From an uncultured Prevotella sp. (GTDB taxonomy: Bacteria > Bacteroidota > Bacteroidia > Bacteroidales > Bacteroidaceae), in contig CABUXJ010000041.1 in the NCBI GenBank assembly GCA_902495455.1, forward strand, positions 1-17,877: a stretch of DNA of 17,877 nucleotides, read 5' to 3'. Shown here in pieces: positions 6,501-14,783 of this stretch. The position numbers were made by a program, and so were the translations under genes. The stretch's first letter is position 1. The number at the start of each line of letters is the position of its first letter. The notes beneath the pieces were generated by a model. That model searched no databases and was not told where the DNA came from. It worked only from the letters and a program-made list of their open reading frames with translations.

Positions 6501-8754
6501 ACGAGGCATAGTTCTTCTTGGCCGTTATCTTGGCCACCTTGGGATGCAATCCCTTGCCGGCTATATAGCCCTCCTTGGTGTCGGTCGTACCGTCGGCGTA
6601 TGTGAACAGCGCTGCATACTTCAGTTTCCAACGGACATTCCACCTGTAATACCTCATTGAGGTGGTACCTTGACCGTCTATCGGTGCGTTGTCGATACGC
6701 ACGTTCCATTCAGGATGATCGTTGTACTCAAACGTCACCGACGAATTCGCCTTGACGTTGTTTGTCACGCTCGGGATGTCTATATCGCCGGGCATCTCGA
6801 TAACCATACAGTTGTAGCCGGCGGCCTTGCACAGCTCGTAGCTTATCTCCGTGCCGTCGATGATGCGGTTGTCCTTACGCACGCCCTCACGGGTATATTC
6901 CGCATCGTCCACGATGGTATTCAAGAAATTTGTCAGCACGTCGCTATACTCAAAAGCCCGGCCGACGTAGTAACGCAGCATATAGAGATAGAGGTCGGCC
7001 GACGGCTGTCCCATGCGCAGACAGCCGTTACCGAAGCTCACGTTACCACCATATTCGAAGACGGCCTGCCGCACTCCATTGACGTAGATGTGGCACAGGT
7101 TGCGCCCCGTGTTGCCATATCCGCGCTGCAGCACTATCACGGCATGCGTCACCCTATCTTCCGTCAGGTTGACGGACTGCGGCACCACCTGACGGTTACC
7201 GCTTGTGAGCACGAGAATCTTTGTCGGGAATATTATGATGCCTGACGTCGTCGCCTCGTTGTATGTTTCCTCGCTCATGAACGACAGCACCGGCGTATCA
7301 TAGTCGGCGATATTCGCACAACGGAATTTGACTTCGAGTGTCAGTGACGAGGCGCCAGTCGCAGCCAGCGGCTTCAGTTCCGGCACCGTCACCGAGCTGC
7401 CCGCATTGACGCAAAGGCAGCGGTTGCCGTCGCTGTCGGCCGCCCAGCCGTCCACGGACCATGCGAAACCCTGCCACTGTGCCGCGTATGATGTCTTGTC
7501 CGCGCCGGCAGCGATATTGAGAATCTCGGTGCGGTCGGCAGCGCCGTTGGAGCGCAGGGCGGCGTTTGCGTAGAAACGCGCGCCGCTCACTGCTGCGTAA
7601 GAATTGCTGTTGTCAACGGCCATTGTCAGCTGCTCGCTGTTGCCACTCACGGCTGCCACCACACTGAGCGTAAGTCCCTCAGATGCCTCCGTATCAATCT
7701 CAAGTTTTGTTGTATATGTCTGCCGCGTCTGCGTCTGCACGGAGATGGTCTGACCGTCGGCCACGGTGTAATCGCGCAGACCGTCGGTCGCTCCGATGTC
7801 AAACGTAACCTGCGTGGCGTTATACGTCGCGTATGCAAAGAGCGTCTGCGTGTCGTAGTTGACGGCCTTGCCGGCCACCTCGTTGACACAAACGAGCGAG
7901 ACCTTGTTGGCGTCGTCCTTGGCCACGCACATGATCCTGTATGCGTAATGCTGCGTCTCAACACCGTCGCCCGCCATCCACACCTCCACCTTGTGGATGC
8001 CCGTGCCTCCGGCCGGAAAGCGTGACGACAGGTCAAGCGAGTACGGAGTGGTGACGTAGTTCGTGCCGCTGCTGAAGGTCAGCGTGTAAGTCTGCTCCGG
8101 GTCGTCGTCGATGCGCACATAGAGCGTCTTTTGCAGGTTTCCGGAGAAGAACAGCCCGTCGATGGCGTATGTGCTGCCCTCTATGAACGGCCGCCACCAC
8201 GCGAACTCGCTCCGGAGCGTCAGGCTCGTCACCACGCATGAGAACACCAACGACCGCGACTGCCGGCTGCTCACTCCCGTAACCGTCACGCGGATACGGT
8301 TAGCACCGACCGTCACCCAGCCCCTGATATCCTCCACAAGGCTCTCTCCGCCGCGGCAGCTTCCCGCGGCGCGCTCCACGAACACGCCGGAGCCGTTGTC
8401 TACCGCAAACGTATAGGTGTAGTCCTCGGCATACTCCGTCATCGACCCGCCTATCGTTCCGCTCTGCGTCGACGGCCTCACCGTGACCGGTCTCGACACG
8501 GCCGACGTCAGGATGTAAAATGATGTCGGCGTGTCGCACTCCAGGTCTATTGCGTACACCGTGCCGGTCAACGAAAAGCCGCCCAACGCCGTACCGCCCT
8601 GCTCGTCGTAGAAAGTCACGCGTCCGGCTGTATAGTCTATCCAGCCGATCTTGTCACGCGATCCGGCTATTGCCGCCGTGAGCTGTCCCTTGATAAAGTC
8701 CTCTACCTCCTGACCGGTATGTCCCGCCCAGCCTTCTGTCATATTCTCAATCAT
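3538..8754 (-). CDS. Giant tail adhesin: LamG-like, CotH-kinase-like and BspA/LRR-like parts
   Basis: The product is 1738 residues from the ATG at 8754, chosen because AAGGAG lies 8 nt upstream; the longer frame reaches only a TTG. Residues 1-420 are mostly beta, with repeated immunoglobulin-like strands. About 425-605 reads as a LamG/concanavalin-like domain (SLTLEVKFR, CHIYVNG, LYLYMLRYYVGRAF). About 640-1200 resembles the CotH family of atypical kinases: GQGTTSMRYYRW near 695, TDNHAKN at 1025-1031 and EDDLDS at 1050-1055, in the order of a catalytic-loop Asp and a metal-binding DxD. About 1290-1410 is Leu-rich. About 1600-1720 resembles BspA-type repeats ending in EFYVPLGCGDAYQANVA. Position after the tail-tip gene and before lysis indicates the distal receptor-binding fibre. 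The last 160 residues are AT-richer than the rest. The kinase resemblance is by motif only. Confidence 0.8.
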   Translation of the reverse strand: MIENMTEGWAGHTGQEVEDFIKGQLTAAIAGSRDKIGWIDYTAGRVTFYDEQGGTALGGFSLTGTVYAIDLECDTPTSFYILTSAVSRPVTVRPSTQSGTIGGSMTEYAEDYTYTFAVDNGSGVFVERAAGSCRGGESLVEDIRGWVTVGANRIRVTVTGVSSRQSRSLVFSCVVTSLTLRSEFAWWRPFIEGSTYAIDGLFFSGNLQKTLYVRIDDDPEQTYTLTFSSGTNYVTTPYSLDLSSRFPAGGTGIHKVEVWMAGDGVETQHYAYRIMCVAKDDANKVSLVCVNEVAGKAVNYDTQTLFAYATYNATQVTFDIGATDGLRDYTVADGQTISVQTQTRQTYTTKLEIDTEASEGLTLSVVAAVSGNSEQLTMAVDNSNSYAAVSGARFYANAALRSNGAADRTEILNIAAGADKTSYAAQWQGFAWSVDGWAADSDGNRCLCVNAGSSVTVPELKPLAATGASSLTLEVKFRCANIADYDTPVLSFMSEETYNEATTSGIIIFPTKILVLTSGNRQVVPQSVNLTEDRVTHAVIVLQRGYGNTGRNLCHIYVNGVRQAVFEYGGNVSFGNGCLRMGQPSADLYLYMLRYYVGRAFEYSDVLTNFLNTIVDDAEYTREGVRKDNRIIDGTEISYELCKAAGYNCMVIEMPGDIDIPSVTNNVKANSSVTFEYNDHPEWNVRIDNAPIDGQGTTSMRYYRWNVRWKLKYAALFTYADGTTDTKEGYIAGKGLHPKVAKITAKKNYASSTQGHKMGACGMYDELYERVGLKASLPSADNRVATYQYPFMGFQKYADGTYKFIGLYTAGPDKGDKKTFGYDFKAYPDLLQIEGPNHAPLATRFLHPWIDVEYSADDETLTFGGQEGWDVSACRYETDDPAAAADILALMEREWRPAYEIVYNCSPYLCSLTEAGYATLDALNADAEGFRRRSGIITGRDNGVLQLYDNNYNLIYYRNKTARYEVLDGFDMIGYLGDYLMNKTSPLTAELIAARAAKFTAEASNYWSIDDAEYHDCFCVLIGATDNHAKNTYPFKFRSLAEGGRWCWKEDDLDSILVTDNNGQSTKSYSIEPGDVTADGVDIYQGSSSAFWTLIRTCFAAGCKTMMTRMVGAMETLAGELGIQGAYIHRTVFNVFDYYFWSHSARYFPATAYNEDAAFSYLTPWVLDPNRTYNNVYPLTQALGTQYEAERLWVERRIAYVCSLYEVAAFTGSGDDGYGRIEFTPAAPFDFHVTPAIDMYPSGNLGGGQNIKGARTPAGEECIIPASSDGQTTFYLKALDWYTSIGDLCGLTLTSRGGDATVGASLSIKSKRLRSVKVGDAEVSKVRFNASTLAVSGESVEVIDARNAASLRNDVSLLGCPRLKRALFEGTNVPTLLIPVGAKIEEVSFPSGLQTLFLHTLPLLTMSGLRIPDDALTTINGIYYQECPGITPFEILRKVFNAGGNVLQFITMIWTTPIDGTADDLDMLAAFAGNSYNPDTGLGYGSVAYDAERNILTNTADKPALEGVINIDGYAYEDSADALRAFFGANLTINVLKGYYIRFADDAVRRICAEKWGDGTGITREMAAQVKTISNEFSGRTDLVSFDEFRYFTAFTGNGSCLRHSGLSRVIFPACELIFNLALKKTGEIDYIKIMPGKKVTRADLGDSDKNIHVKLIYIPECTAFHDYFFRGVKIDKLYLHCSTPPSIHLGYGSNINGVTEFYVPLGCGDAYQANVARKDGYIEYDFDADPDGVIPTL

Positions 8755-8762
8755 GCTCTTTT

Positions 8763-8768
8763 CTCCTT
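8763..8768 (-). promoter_or_regulatory. Strong Shine-Dalgarno of the adhesin gene
   Basis: AAGGAG at 8768-8763 lies 8 nt before the ATG at 8754. It fixes the start against the longer TTG-initiated frame. It stands out because the other gene starts here show little or none, as is usual in Bacteroidetes. Confidence 0.6.
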
Positions 8769-8774
8769 GTTTAA

Positions 8775-9035
8775 TTATTTGCTCCTCCAACGGTCATTAC
8801 CAAGCCACGGCTTGCCCGGCAACCAACGGCCGCTGCCGTAGCAGCTCCGCACTGTGTCGCGCACGTGAGTCAACGAGTGCATTATTATCGCGTCGAGATA
8901 CTTCGGATAATTTACACACTGACGCGCAAGTACCTCGGCACCGTCAACCGTCACCATGCGTATTGTAGCCTGTCGGTAGCGGCCGGCGGCGTCGATGGTC
9001 GAATTACGGAGTCTGAATGTTATTTTGGACAACAT
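8775..9035 (-). CDS. Small tail-region protein, function unknown
   Basis: The product is 86 residues from the ATG at 9035; a GTG one codon earlier is possible. It is basic, with an N-terminal beta-rich part (KITFRLRNS, ATIRMVTVDG) and a Trp/Gly/Arg-rich tail (GRWLPGKPWLGNDRWRSK). There are no membrane segments. I do not recognise the family. It overlaps the previous gene by 32 nt and lies 20 nt before the giant adhesin, so a role as adaptor, chaperone or cap for that fibre is a reasonable inference. Confidence 0.65.
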   Translation of the reverse strand: MLSKITFRLRNSTIDAAGRYRQATIRMVTVDGAEVLARQCVNYPKYLDAIIMHSLTHVRDTVRSCYGSGRWLPGKPWLGNDRWRSK

Positions 9036-9300
9036 CACAATTAATCTGCAAGTTCAAGCTGTCAATAAATGCAGGTAAACAATATTTATTGGCCGCATCG
9101 ACAACAATCTTAATTTCATCATCTGAAAGTTCTAACACTCCATCACTACGATATATCTTCATGGCGAGGGAATGGGCTCTAATACCACACACATTCATAT
9201 ATATGACATTGGCGAAATCTTCGCGAATATCCACATAACTTGTTTTTTCGTGCTTAATGTCCCTAAATATCGGGAATTCTTTAAAATTTATACTACTCAT
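9004..9300 (-). CDS. Small acidic tail-region protein, function unknown
   Basis: The product is 98 residues from an ATG at 9300 that contains the previous gene's TAG stop in an 8-nt overlap. It is acidic, with a central strand-rich part (YIMNVCG-like, ALAMKIYRSDG) and helix-rich ends (SDDEIKIVVDAANKY, AFIDSLNLQI). The family is not recognised. Base composition is AT-rich, like the 3' third of the upstream tail gene but unlike the adhesin start, so it probably moves together with the end of that gene as one exchange module. It may be an assembly partner of the tail-tip protein. Confidence 0.65.
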   Translation of the reverse strand: MSSINFKEFPIFRDIKHEKTSYVDIREDFANVIYMNVCGIRAHSLAMKIYRSDGVLELSDDEIKIVVDAANKYCLPAFIDSLNLQINCDVVQNNIQTP

Positions 9301-12046
9301 ATTGACCTGTGTTAAAGTTATATTCCAATCCTTTATATGTTTTTACAGCCCCTCCTATACGAAAAGAAAGGCCATCATCACTAAGGTCTATGCGTCCTCT
9401 GCCTGTCAACATTGTAAAACATTTAGGTGTAAGCTCTAATATATTATAGTCCTGACTCTTATCATAAAAAACGATACTGCTTTGCATAGGATTAATCTTT
9501 ATGCTTAAAGTATTGCTGTCTATAGACATTGTCGCATAACGTGTCAACGTGTCACCATCTGTTTCGAACTTCACTTTGAATAGATCCGTTCTTTCATCAG
9601 AATTTGGCAAATCTTGATATTCATCATCGACACCAACCGGACCAATCATCTTTATATATCCATCTTCTGCACTAATAATAATCTTATTTCCACGGAGGTT
9701 GTCCTCTGAATAGAATTTACCTGTTATTGATGCATTCTTTGACACGATTGAACCATCTTGAAGTATCTTAAAATTGTCATTCGCAGTAACCAATCCTTCC
9801 AATATCAAATCATCGGCAGTCAGTTTGAGTTTAGAACCGTCGGCTGAAGCCATCAGTGTCAAAGAAGCCGTTTCGATTGTATTGCCCTCCTCGTCGAGAT
9901 AGCTCGCAAATAGCTTCAGGCCACCTTCACCATCTTTGACGTATTGCACGAAGTTGGACTGTACATAGCCCTTGATGTCGTTTTGGACACCAGTCACGGA
10001 CTTCTGGAGAGTCGAGATTGTGCTGTCAATGGTTGTCATGCGGACGTTGTAATCCTCCTTCAGCCCGATGAGTCCGGAAACAATACCTTGCCAGTCCGTG
10101 GCGTTCGCAATCAGGTTTTGTATATCGTCGATACTCTGATCACCACAGATTATTGATGCAATTCTATCCTGCAACTGTATCTGTTTGGATATTATCTTAG
10201 TTGTATATCTCTGTTGCGGGCGCCAGTCATTGATATTAAATTTATCGTCCTGGGCACGTCCGAGGATACACACAAGCGTATCATTGTCATAAAGCAGCTC
10301 CTCATCTTTCGTTTGTATTATCGGCCACGTGGCATTAACCCACATATCACCTATTTTATACGGTGGTTGTGGAAGCCCCACGAAACACCTTATATGAGTA
10401 TTGGCAATGTCGTTGATTAGCTCCGTGCGACAAGCATATAAATAGGCCCAACGGTCAGTAAATTCCTTGCCGTTAATCTCAGTATCACCGGGTGTAGCTA
10501 ACAACGATGGTAGCTCCAACAGACCGTCAACATCTATGTGACCAGCCCAAGCATCGCCGCCGTTCAGATAACTCGTCAGGGCATCAAATGCCGAGTCGTA
10601 TTTCTCTGTACTCACACCCGTCGAACGCCCGTCGGCATCAAGTCCCGCAGTTTTATCCGTGCCATAACGCTCATACCACAGATTTGTCAATTCCCGACCA
10701 AGCCGCTGCTTTTCCGATGCAGTCAGAACATTATCATCGGCCATAGCATCTATAGCACGCATCGCCGTCGCCGCCTCGTTACGGGCCGCGGTGGCATCCT
10801 GACGAGCCTGAGCCGCAAGTTCCAGAGCATAAAGCACATCGCTGTCTGTTATCTCCTCCCAGTAGTACACTCCGCTATCCTCATCCTGCTTGAACCCGTA
10901 GGCATGGCCGGACGTCTTGTCCGTCTTGCTCCGGTTATAATATATGTCACCCACATGCTCGCTACGTTCGGCATCGTCTGCCCACAACGTATATGGCTCG
11001 TTCGCCAATGTCGGTGTCTCATCGCCGAACCACAGCACTATCTGTTGATCGCTCTGAGCTTTGGCCGCCTCGATGTTCTTCTCAAGCCCCTTCAGTGTCT
11101 CACCGAGAGACTTGCCGTCGACTGTCGAACCTGCCGTCATATCTATATCGCCCACGATGTGGTTCTTGCCCCGGGCAAAGTATGTCTTCAAGTGTCCGGT
11201 CAGGTCATAGTCGTTGATACCCCAGTACTGCGCTTTATAAGGAGCCTTGTCCGCCAAGAAAGGGTCTATCGATTGATAAGCCGAGATTACTTCAGCCCCT
11301 TGGCGTGCCTCGTCGGCGGCTGCGATGGTATTGCCATCGCCGTCTATCAATTCATGGTTACCTAATAGGACAATACTGTCACCTACCGCCGGAGCATCAG
11401 TCGACGACGCATCGCAGTCACTTGCCGAGAGGTCTATGGACAGATACTCTTTGCCGTCGTCAAGCACAACGTTCGCTGCCGAGACACCGGTCACGGCACG
11501 CCAATAATATCGCACCTCACCTGTATTATTATCCAACGATACCGGCTGACAAAAAGCCTGATCACCAGCTTGCCACATCTGACGCAACTTGCGCGGCGTG
11601 CCTCCGGAAGTCTCATCCTCCGCCAACATGTAACAACGCCAACCGCCGGCTATAATCTCCACTGCATCCACTCGGAAGTCTGCAGGAGACACTATCAACA
11701 AACCGCCAACAGACTTCGCGCGTTCGATTTCAAGTTCAAATACGGTCAGCTTACCCGTCACGGTGAGATTCTTGGTACTGATAGCACCGCTGTTATTAAT
11801 GGAAGATGACGTAATAGTGCCATCTTCGGCAAACCCGAATCCTTTGCCGATGAGTATGCCCTTGACGAAGGTAATAATCCCATTAACGACATCATTACCA
11901 TCTTTACGTAGAAAATAACCGAGATATGAAAACAAAGCAAGAAAAGCCCCTCCTATACGGATAGCCGTATTGGCATGCTCGCGAGTTTCGTCACGTATCT
12001 GCTCAAACTGTTTCTTCAGGGAGTTATCTAAATCCGATTGTGCCAT
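9293..12046 (-). CDS. Tail-tip/minor structural protein of Bacteroides-phage type
   Basis: The product is 917 residues from the ATG at 12046. Two upstream ATGs (12115, 12109) would overlap the preceding gene and give a non-protein-like leader. After a charged helix (1-28), residues 29-47 form a hydrophobic helix. A beta region follows around 75-140 (NLTVTGKLTVFELEIERAKS, FRVDAVEIIAGGWRCY). The next domain is familiar from Bacteroides prophage tail proteins: a YYWRAVTGV strand, a GDSIVLLGN loop and a YWGINDYDL motif. Near 435-540 is a helical LTASEKQRLGREL domain of the kind repeated in many phage tail tips. The C-terminal third has a coiled-coil-like helix and then ASITGKFYSEDN and beta-rich tip strands. 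It probably links the tail or baseplate to the adhesin. The 3' 500 bp are markedly AT-rich. Confidence 0.8.
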   Translation of the reverse strand: MAQSDLDNSLKKQFEQIRDETREHANTAIRIGGAFLALFSYLGYFLRKDGNDVVNGIITFVKGILIGKGFGFAEDGTITSSSINNSGAISTKNLTVTGKLTVFELEIERAKSVGGLLIVSPADFRVDAVEIIAGGWRCYMLAEDETSGGTPRKLRQMWQAGDQAFCQPVSLDNNTGEVRYYWRAVTGVSAANVVLDDGKEYLSIDLSASDCDASSTDAPAVGDSIVLLGNHELIDGDGNTIAAADEARQGAEVISAYQSIDPFLADKAPYKAQYWGINDYDLTGHLKTYFARGKNHIVGDIDMTAGSTVDGKSLGETLKGLEKNIEAAKAQSDQQIVLWFGDETPTLANEPYTLWADDAERSEHVGDIYYNRSKTDKTSGHAYGFKQDEDSGVYYWEEITDSDVLYALELAAQARQDATAARNEAATAMRAIDAMADDNVLTASEKQRLGRELTNLWYERYGTDKTAGLDADGRSTGVSTEKYDSAFDALTSYLNGGDAWAGHIDVDGLLELPSLLATPGDTEINGKEFTDRWAYLYACRTELINDIANTHIRCFVGLPQPPYKIGDMWVNATWPIIQTKDEELLYDNDTLVCILGRAQDDKFNINDWRPQQRYTTKIISKQIQLQDRIASIICGDQSIDDIQNLIANATDWQGIVSGLIGLKEDYNVRMTTIDSTISTLQKSVTGVQNDIKGYVQSNFVQYVKDGEGGLKLFASYLDEEGNTIETASLTLMASADGSKLKLTADDLILEGLVTANDNFKILQDGSIVSKNASITGKFYSEDNLRGNKIIISAEDGYIKMIGPVGVDDEYQDLPNSDERTDLFKVKFETDGDTLTRYATMSIDSNTLSIKINPMQSSIVFYDKSQDYNILELTPKCFTMLTGRGRIDLSDDGLSFRIGGAVKTYKGLEYNFNTGQYE

Positions 12047-12071
12047 AGTTATATAAATATATTGTATGAAA

Positions 12072-12719
12072 TCACCACCTGTTGCTCCTGATGCGTGGAT
12101 TGTCTCCATTGTCATCCTCGAACAATCGCGTCAGGAAGTCGGACATCAGGCCGTTGTATGCCGCGCCGAAAAAGGCGGCATTCTCCTCATTAAGTCTCCG
12201 GAGCGAATAATAATACTTCTTGAAGAACCAGTCACGTGGGCTCCTCTTGTGGCCACTCGTCAGGACCGTCTCCTCGCCTTTGTGCGGTCCCCGGGTGATT
12301 TTCTGCCGCTTGAACCTCGGCGCGAGCATGTGGCCCTGCGCCCAGCTGCGGCCGACGGGCCGGCTGCCGTATTGTGAGGCGTTGGCTGCCCGAAAGCTGT
12401 TGCCCATGAACTGGAGGTCACCGCCATTGCCATGCTCGAAGCCGCGGCCGACACCCGCAGCAACATAGATGCCGTACATCATGAACTTATGCTCGATGGT
12501 CGTCACGGTGCCGGTGGTGACGAGTTCCTGAAGGGACGCCCGTAGCGTCCTCGTGTCAGAGATGCGGAGCATGTCTATCTTCTCCATCCAGATGTCGACC
12601 ATGCACTGTGCCCATCCATTGTTGTAGGCGTCGAGCTCCTGCTGCGTGAGGCGGCGGTCGGAAATCCGACCTCCGGACTCACGGCCTTTGGCGGCAGCAT
12701 AATCTGTTAAACTACTCAT
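12072..12719 (-). CDS. Neck/tail completion candidate
   Basis: The product is 215 residues from an ATG at 12719 overlapping the previous stop by 8 nt. It has a helical N-terminal half (LTQQELDAYNNGWAQCMVDIWMEKIDMLRI, TLRASLQEL) and a basic central stretch (RPVGRSWAQGHMLAPRFKRQK). The C-terminal half is aromatic and basic (SPRDWFFKKYYYSLRRLNEENAAFF). I do not recognise a named family. Size, basic charge and its position between the connector-like genes and the tail-tip gene fit a head-closure or tail-completion protein of the HK97 gp10 kind, by inference only. Confidence 0.65.
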   Translation of the reverse strand: MSSLTDYAAAKGRESGGRISDRRLTQQELDAYNNGWAQCMVDIWMEKIDMLRISDTRTLRASLQELVTTGTVTTIEHKFMMYGIYVAAGVGRGFEHGNGGDLQFMGNSFRAANASQYGSRPVGRSWAQGHMLAPRFKRQKITRGPHKGEETVLTSGHKRSPRDWFFKKYYYSLRRLNEENAAFFGAAYNGLMSDFLTRLFEDDNGDNPRIRSNRW

Positions 12720-13218
12720 ACCACTCCTTAGGATTGTATGTGAGGTCGACAGGCTCCTCGTTGTTGACCATGAAATACAGGCCCGTGACGCCGTTCATGG
12801 AATATCGCGGCAACTCCTTGGAATATATCTGATGTACCTGCAGATATTCGAGGCTGTCGCCGTAGGCATAGCTCTCCTTGTCGCGGATCATGCGGCTGTG
12901 AAACTGTCGGAATATACGCCGACAGAGCTTCAGCTTATTCTCTCGGTCTGTCATGTCGTCGAACTTGTAGGCCGCAAGAATGAAGACCGTGTAAGCGTTG
13001 CGATCGAAGAACCCCACGCCTCGGCTGTATGTGTTCTGAGACGTGGTGTCATCGATCATGATAAAGTTTGCCGTAGTGCGGAACTCCTGAATGATGTCGT
13101 TGATACCGTCGGGGCCGCTGCAAAAGCAAGGCAGGAACTCGTGTTCCCGTGCCAGCCGGTTATGCTCGGCAAGCAGCTTGAAATACTCGAAAGCGTCGAA
13201 TTGAGTGTTACTTTCCAT
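12712..13218 (-). CDS. Tail terminator/neck candidate
   Basis: The product is 168 residues from the ATG at 13218; the frame runs 9 codons further up to another initiator, but this start reduces the overlap with the preceding gene to 11 nt. It is an alpha/beta composition with strands FIMIDDTTS, AYTVFILAAYKFDD and GVTGLYFMVNNE, and a basic helix LKLCRRIFRQFHSRMI. Strands around a central helix and a length near 170 residues recall phage tail terminator or minor tail proteins, but no decisive motif is present. It lies inside a run of overlapping structural genes. Confidence 0.65.
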   Translation of the reverse strand: MESNTQFDAFEYFKLLAEHNRLAREHEFLPCFCSGPDGINDIIQEFRTTANFIMIDDTTSQNTYSRGVGFFDRNAYTVFILAAYKFDDMTDRENKLKLCRRIFRQFHSRMIRDKESYAYGDSLEYLQVHQIYSKELPRYSMNGVTGLYFMVNNEEPVDLTYNPKEWYE

Positions 13219-14008
13219 ATTTGCGTTTGAATTCCGCTGCCTCACGCGCCTTCTGATCGAGTTCGGTCAGAGCACGCCAGCAGTCGATGTTAAGCACTGT
13301 TTGTTCTTTGGTGACATCGCCGTCGGTCAGCGCCCGGATCTGTGTGTTCATGGCCTCCAGCATGTCATAATCGCCAGCTGTACCGGCGTCGACTCTCCGG
13401 AAGAAGTGCGGGAAAGCCCGCGACATCTCTGCCTTGACGTACGAGAACCACAGGACCACACCAAGGGCTTCCGCCCGGTCAAGTCTGATGCGATGCGCCA
13501 GATGGCCATTGCGCCGGCGGTAGAGAATCAGAGCGAGCTTCTTCAGGAACCTGTCATCATGGCGCAGCATGTACGCCTGATAATACTTCTCCGCATTGAG
13601 ATAGTCGACGAAAACGACACCATGCAGCAGGGTGTCGACCGCATGAAGACCACAGACGTCCTCCAACCGAACGCCCATGTCCTCGTACGAGTCGACAAAC
13701 CCCAATTGAGTCAGAAAAGACTCAACCTGCCAGGCCTGCATGGTGAAGTAATGACAGCGACGCCACGAAGTACGGACATAGCATTTCCACCCGAAACGGT
13801 CACGTGACACGACATGCACTCCGGTAAAACGGCAGAACATGTATGTCTTGACCACCGTGTGATCGTCGAAAGAGGCAAGCAGCCACAACACATAATGCAG
13901 CTGTTCCGGCGTGAGCTCACGCCATGACCGCGGGGCCGTAAGGCTGACAGACCCGTCAACCGTTGAAAACGAAGGCCGCGCTGTCCTTAGTGTTCTGAAA
14001 AGTCTCAT
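13208..14008 (-). CDS. Structural-module protein, function unknown
   Basis: The product is 266 residues from the ATG at 14008; the open frame starts at a TTG at 14023. It has an LTPEQLHYVLWLLASF helix near the N-terminus, Cys/aromatic-rich segments (MFCRFTGVHVVSRDRFGWKCYVR) and a basic helical middle (RFLKKLALILYRRRNGHLAHRI). The C-terminal helix is charged (LTELDQKAREAAEFKRKYGK). I recall similar uncharacterised proteins in Bacteroides prophage structural blocks but no functional name. It overlaps the upstream gene by 53 nt, unusually long for this operon, and its start could therefore lie further downstream. Confidence 0.6.
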   Translation of the reverse strand: MRLFRTLRTARPSFSTVDGSVSLTAPRSWRELTPEQLHYVLWLLASFDDHTVVKTYMFCRFTGVHVVSRDRFGWKCYVRTSWRRCHYFTMQAWQVESFLTQLGFVDSYEDMGVRLEDVCGLHAVDTLLHGVVFVDYLNAEKYYQAYMLRHDDRFLKKLALILYRRRNGHLAHRIRLDRAEALGVVLWFSYVKAEMSRAFPHFFRRVDAGTAGDYDMLEAMNTQIRALTDGDVTKEQTVLNIDCWRALTELDQKAREAAEFKRKYGK

Positions 14009-14783
14009 GATGATGAAGTTCAAAAGCGGAAGAAGAGAAATAGAGTGCGAATGTATCCCGGTCGGCCTCGATGACTTCGATGAGCCGCCGCAACGTTACG
14101 TCCACTGCGTCGCGGCCGCCCGAGAACCAGAGTTCGAATATGCGTCTGATGATTACGGCAACCTCATAATACGCCTGATAACGCTCCGCATCGGTGCGGT
14201 AAGCGACGAGGATGTCGTCAACCAACGGGCTACCGATCTGTTGCCGGATGAACTCGTCGACATTCCACAGCTCACCAATCTGGAACTCCTCCCACTGTTT
14301 TGCCGTGCGATTGAGGTCCGGTCGTGAGAAGAATGTCGTGCCGTCGTAGATGCAGGATATGAAACCAGCCTGTTCCTGCCGGCCCCAGTTCTCAACGTGC
14401 CGCAACCGGTCGATGAGAACCCACTCCGCGCGACACCTTGAGGTCTGAAGCGAAGCCTCCAGCGCGTCGACGCGCTGCTTACTCGCCGGGCTCACGTTGT
14501 CATTGCTGACAACGCCGAAACCCGTCGGTGTGAGCACGATGTCGAGCTGCCGGAATACATCCAAGACAGCCATGTGGGCGATATATCTCTTGACCGCCAA
14601 CATGAGCCTTCCGTTCGGATCGTTGTCCAACGCTGCCTCGCCGACGGGACCGAGTAGAGCCATGCATACACGCTCCGATATATCGTTCAGTACCGGCAGG
14701 ACCGCCTCATACACTCTGTCATGGCTACTCGCCATGACAGGAATGAACTGCTCCAGTTCTTTTTTACTTATTATTATCTTCAT
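13956..14783 (-). CDS. DUF6712-like head-tail connector candidate
   Basis: The product is 275 residues from an ATG at 14783 that overlaps the portal stop by 20 nt. It is mostly helical: a KKELEQFIPVMASS start, then long helices. The segment VLTPTGFGVVSNDNVSPASKQRVDALEASL, about residues 82-111, is of the kind I associate with DUF6712 proteins of Bacteroidetes phages. The repeated helix-pair build and its place directly after the portal agree with a head-tail connector (adaptor) that binds the portal ring. The DUF assignment is from memory of the motif. The connector role is inferred from position. Confidence 0.7.
   Translation of the reverse strand: MKIIISKKELEQFIPVMASSHDRVYEAVLPVLNDISERVCMALLGPVGEAALDNDPNGRLMLAVKRYIAHMAVLDVFRQLDIVLTPTGFGVVSNDNVSPASKQRVDALEASLQTSRCRAEWVLIDRLRHVENWGRQEQAGFISCIYDGTTFFSRPDLNRTAKQWEEFQIGELWNVDEFIRQQIGSPLVDDILVAYRTDAERYQAYYEVAVIIRRIFELWFSGGRDAVDVTLRRLIEVIEADRDTFALYFSSSAFELHHHETFQNTKDSAAFVFNG

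Noticed and set aside
10538..11365. A 275-codon plus-strand open frame inside the 917-aa tail gene
   Set aside because: Antisense shadow of a recognisable tail protein; no start signal or familiar motif.
12047..12115. Upstream ATG starts (12115, 12109) for the 917-aa tail protein
   Set aside because: They overlap the preceding gene and give a non-protein-like leader; the ATG at 12046 is the first outside that gene and opens a typical charged helix.
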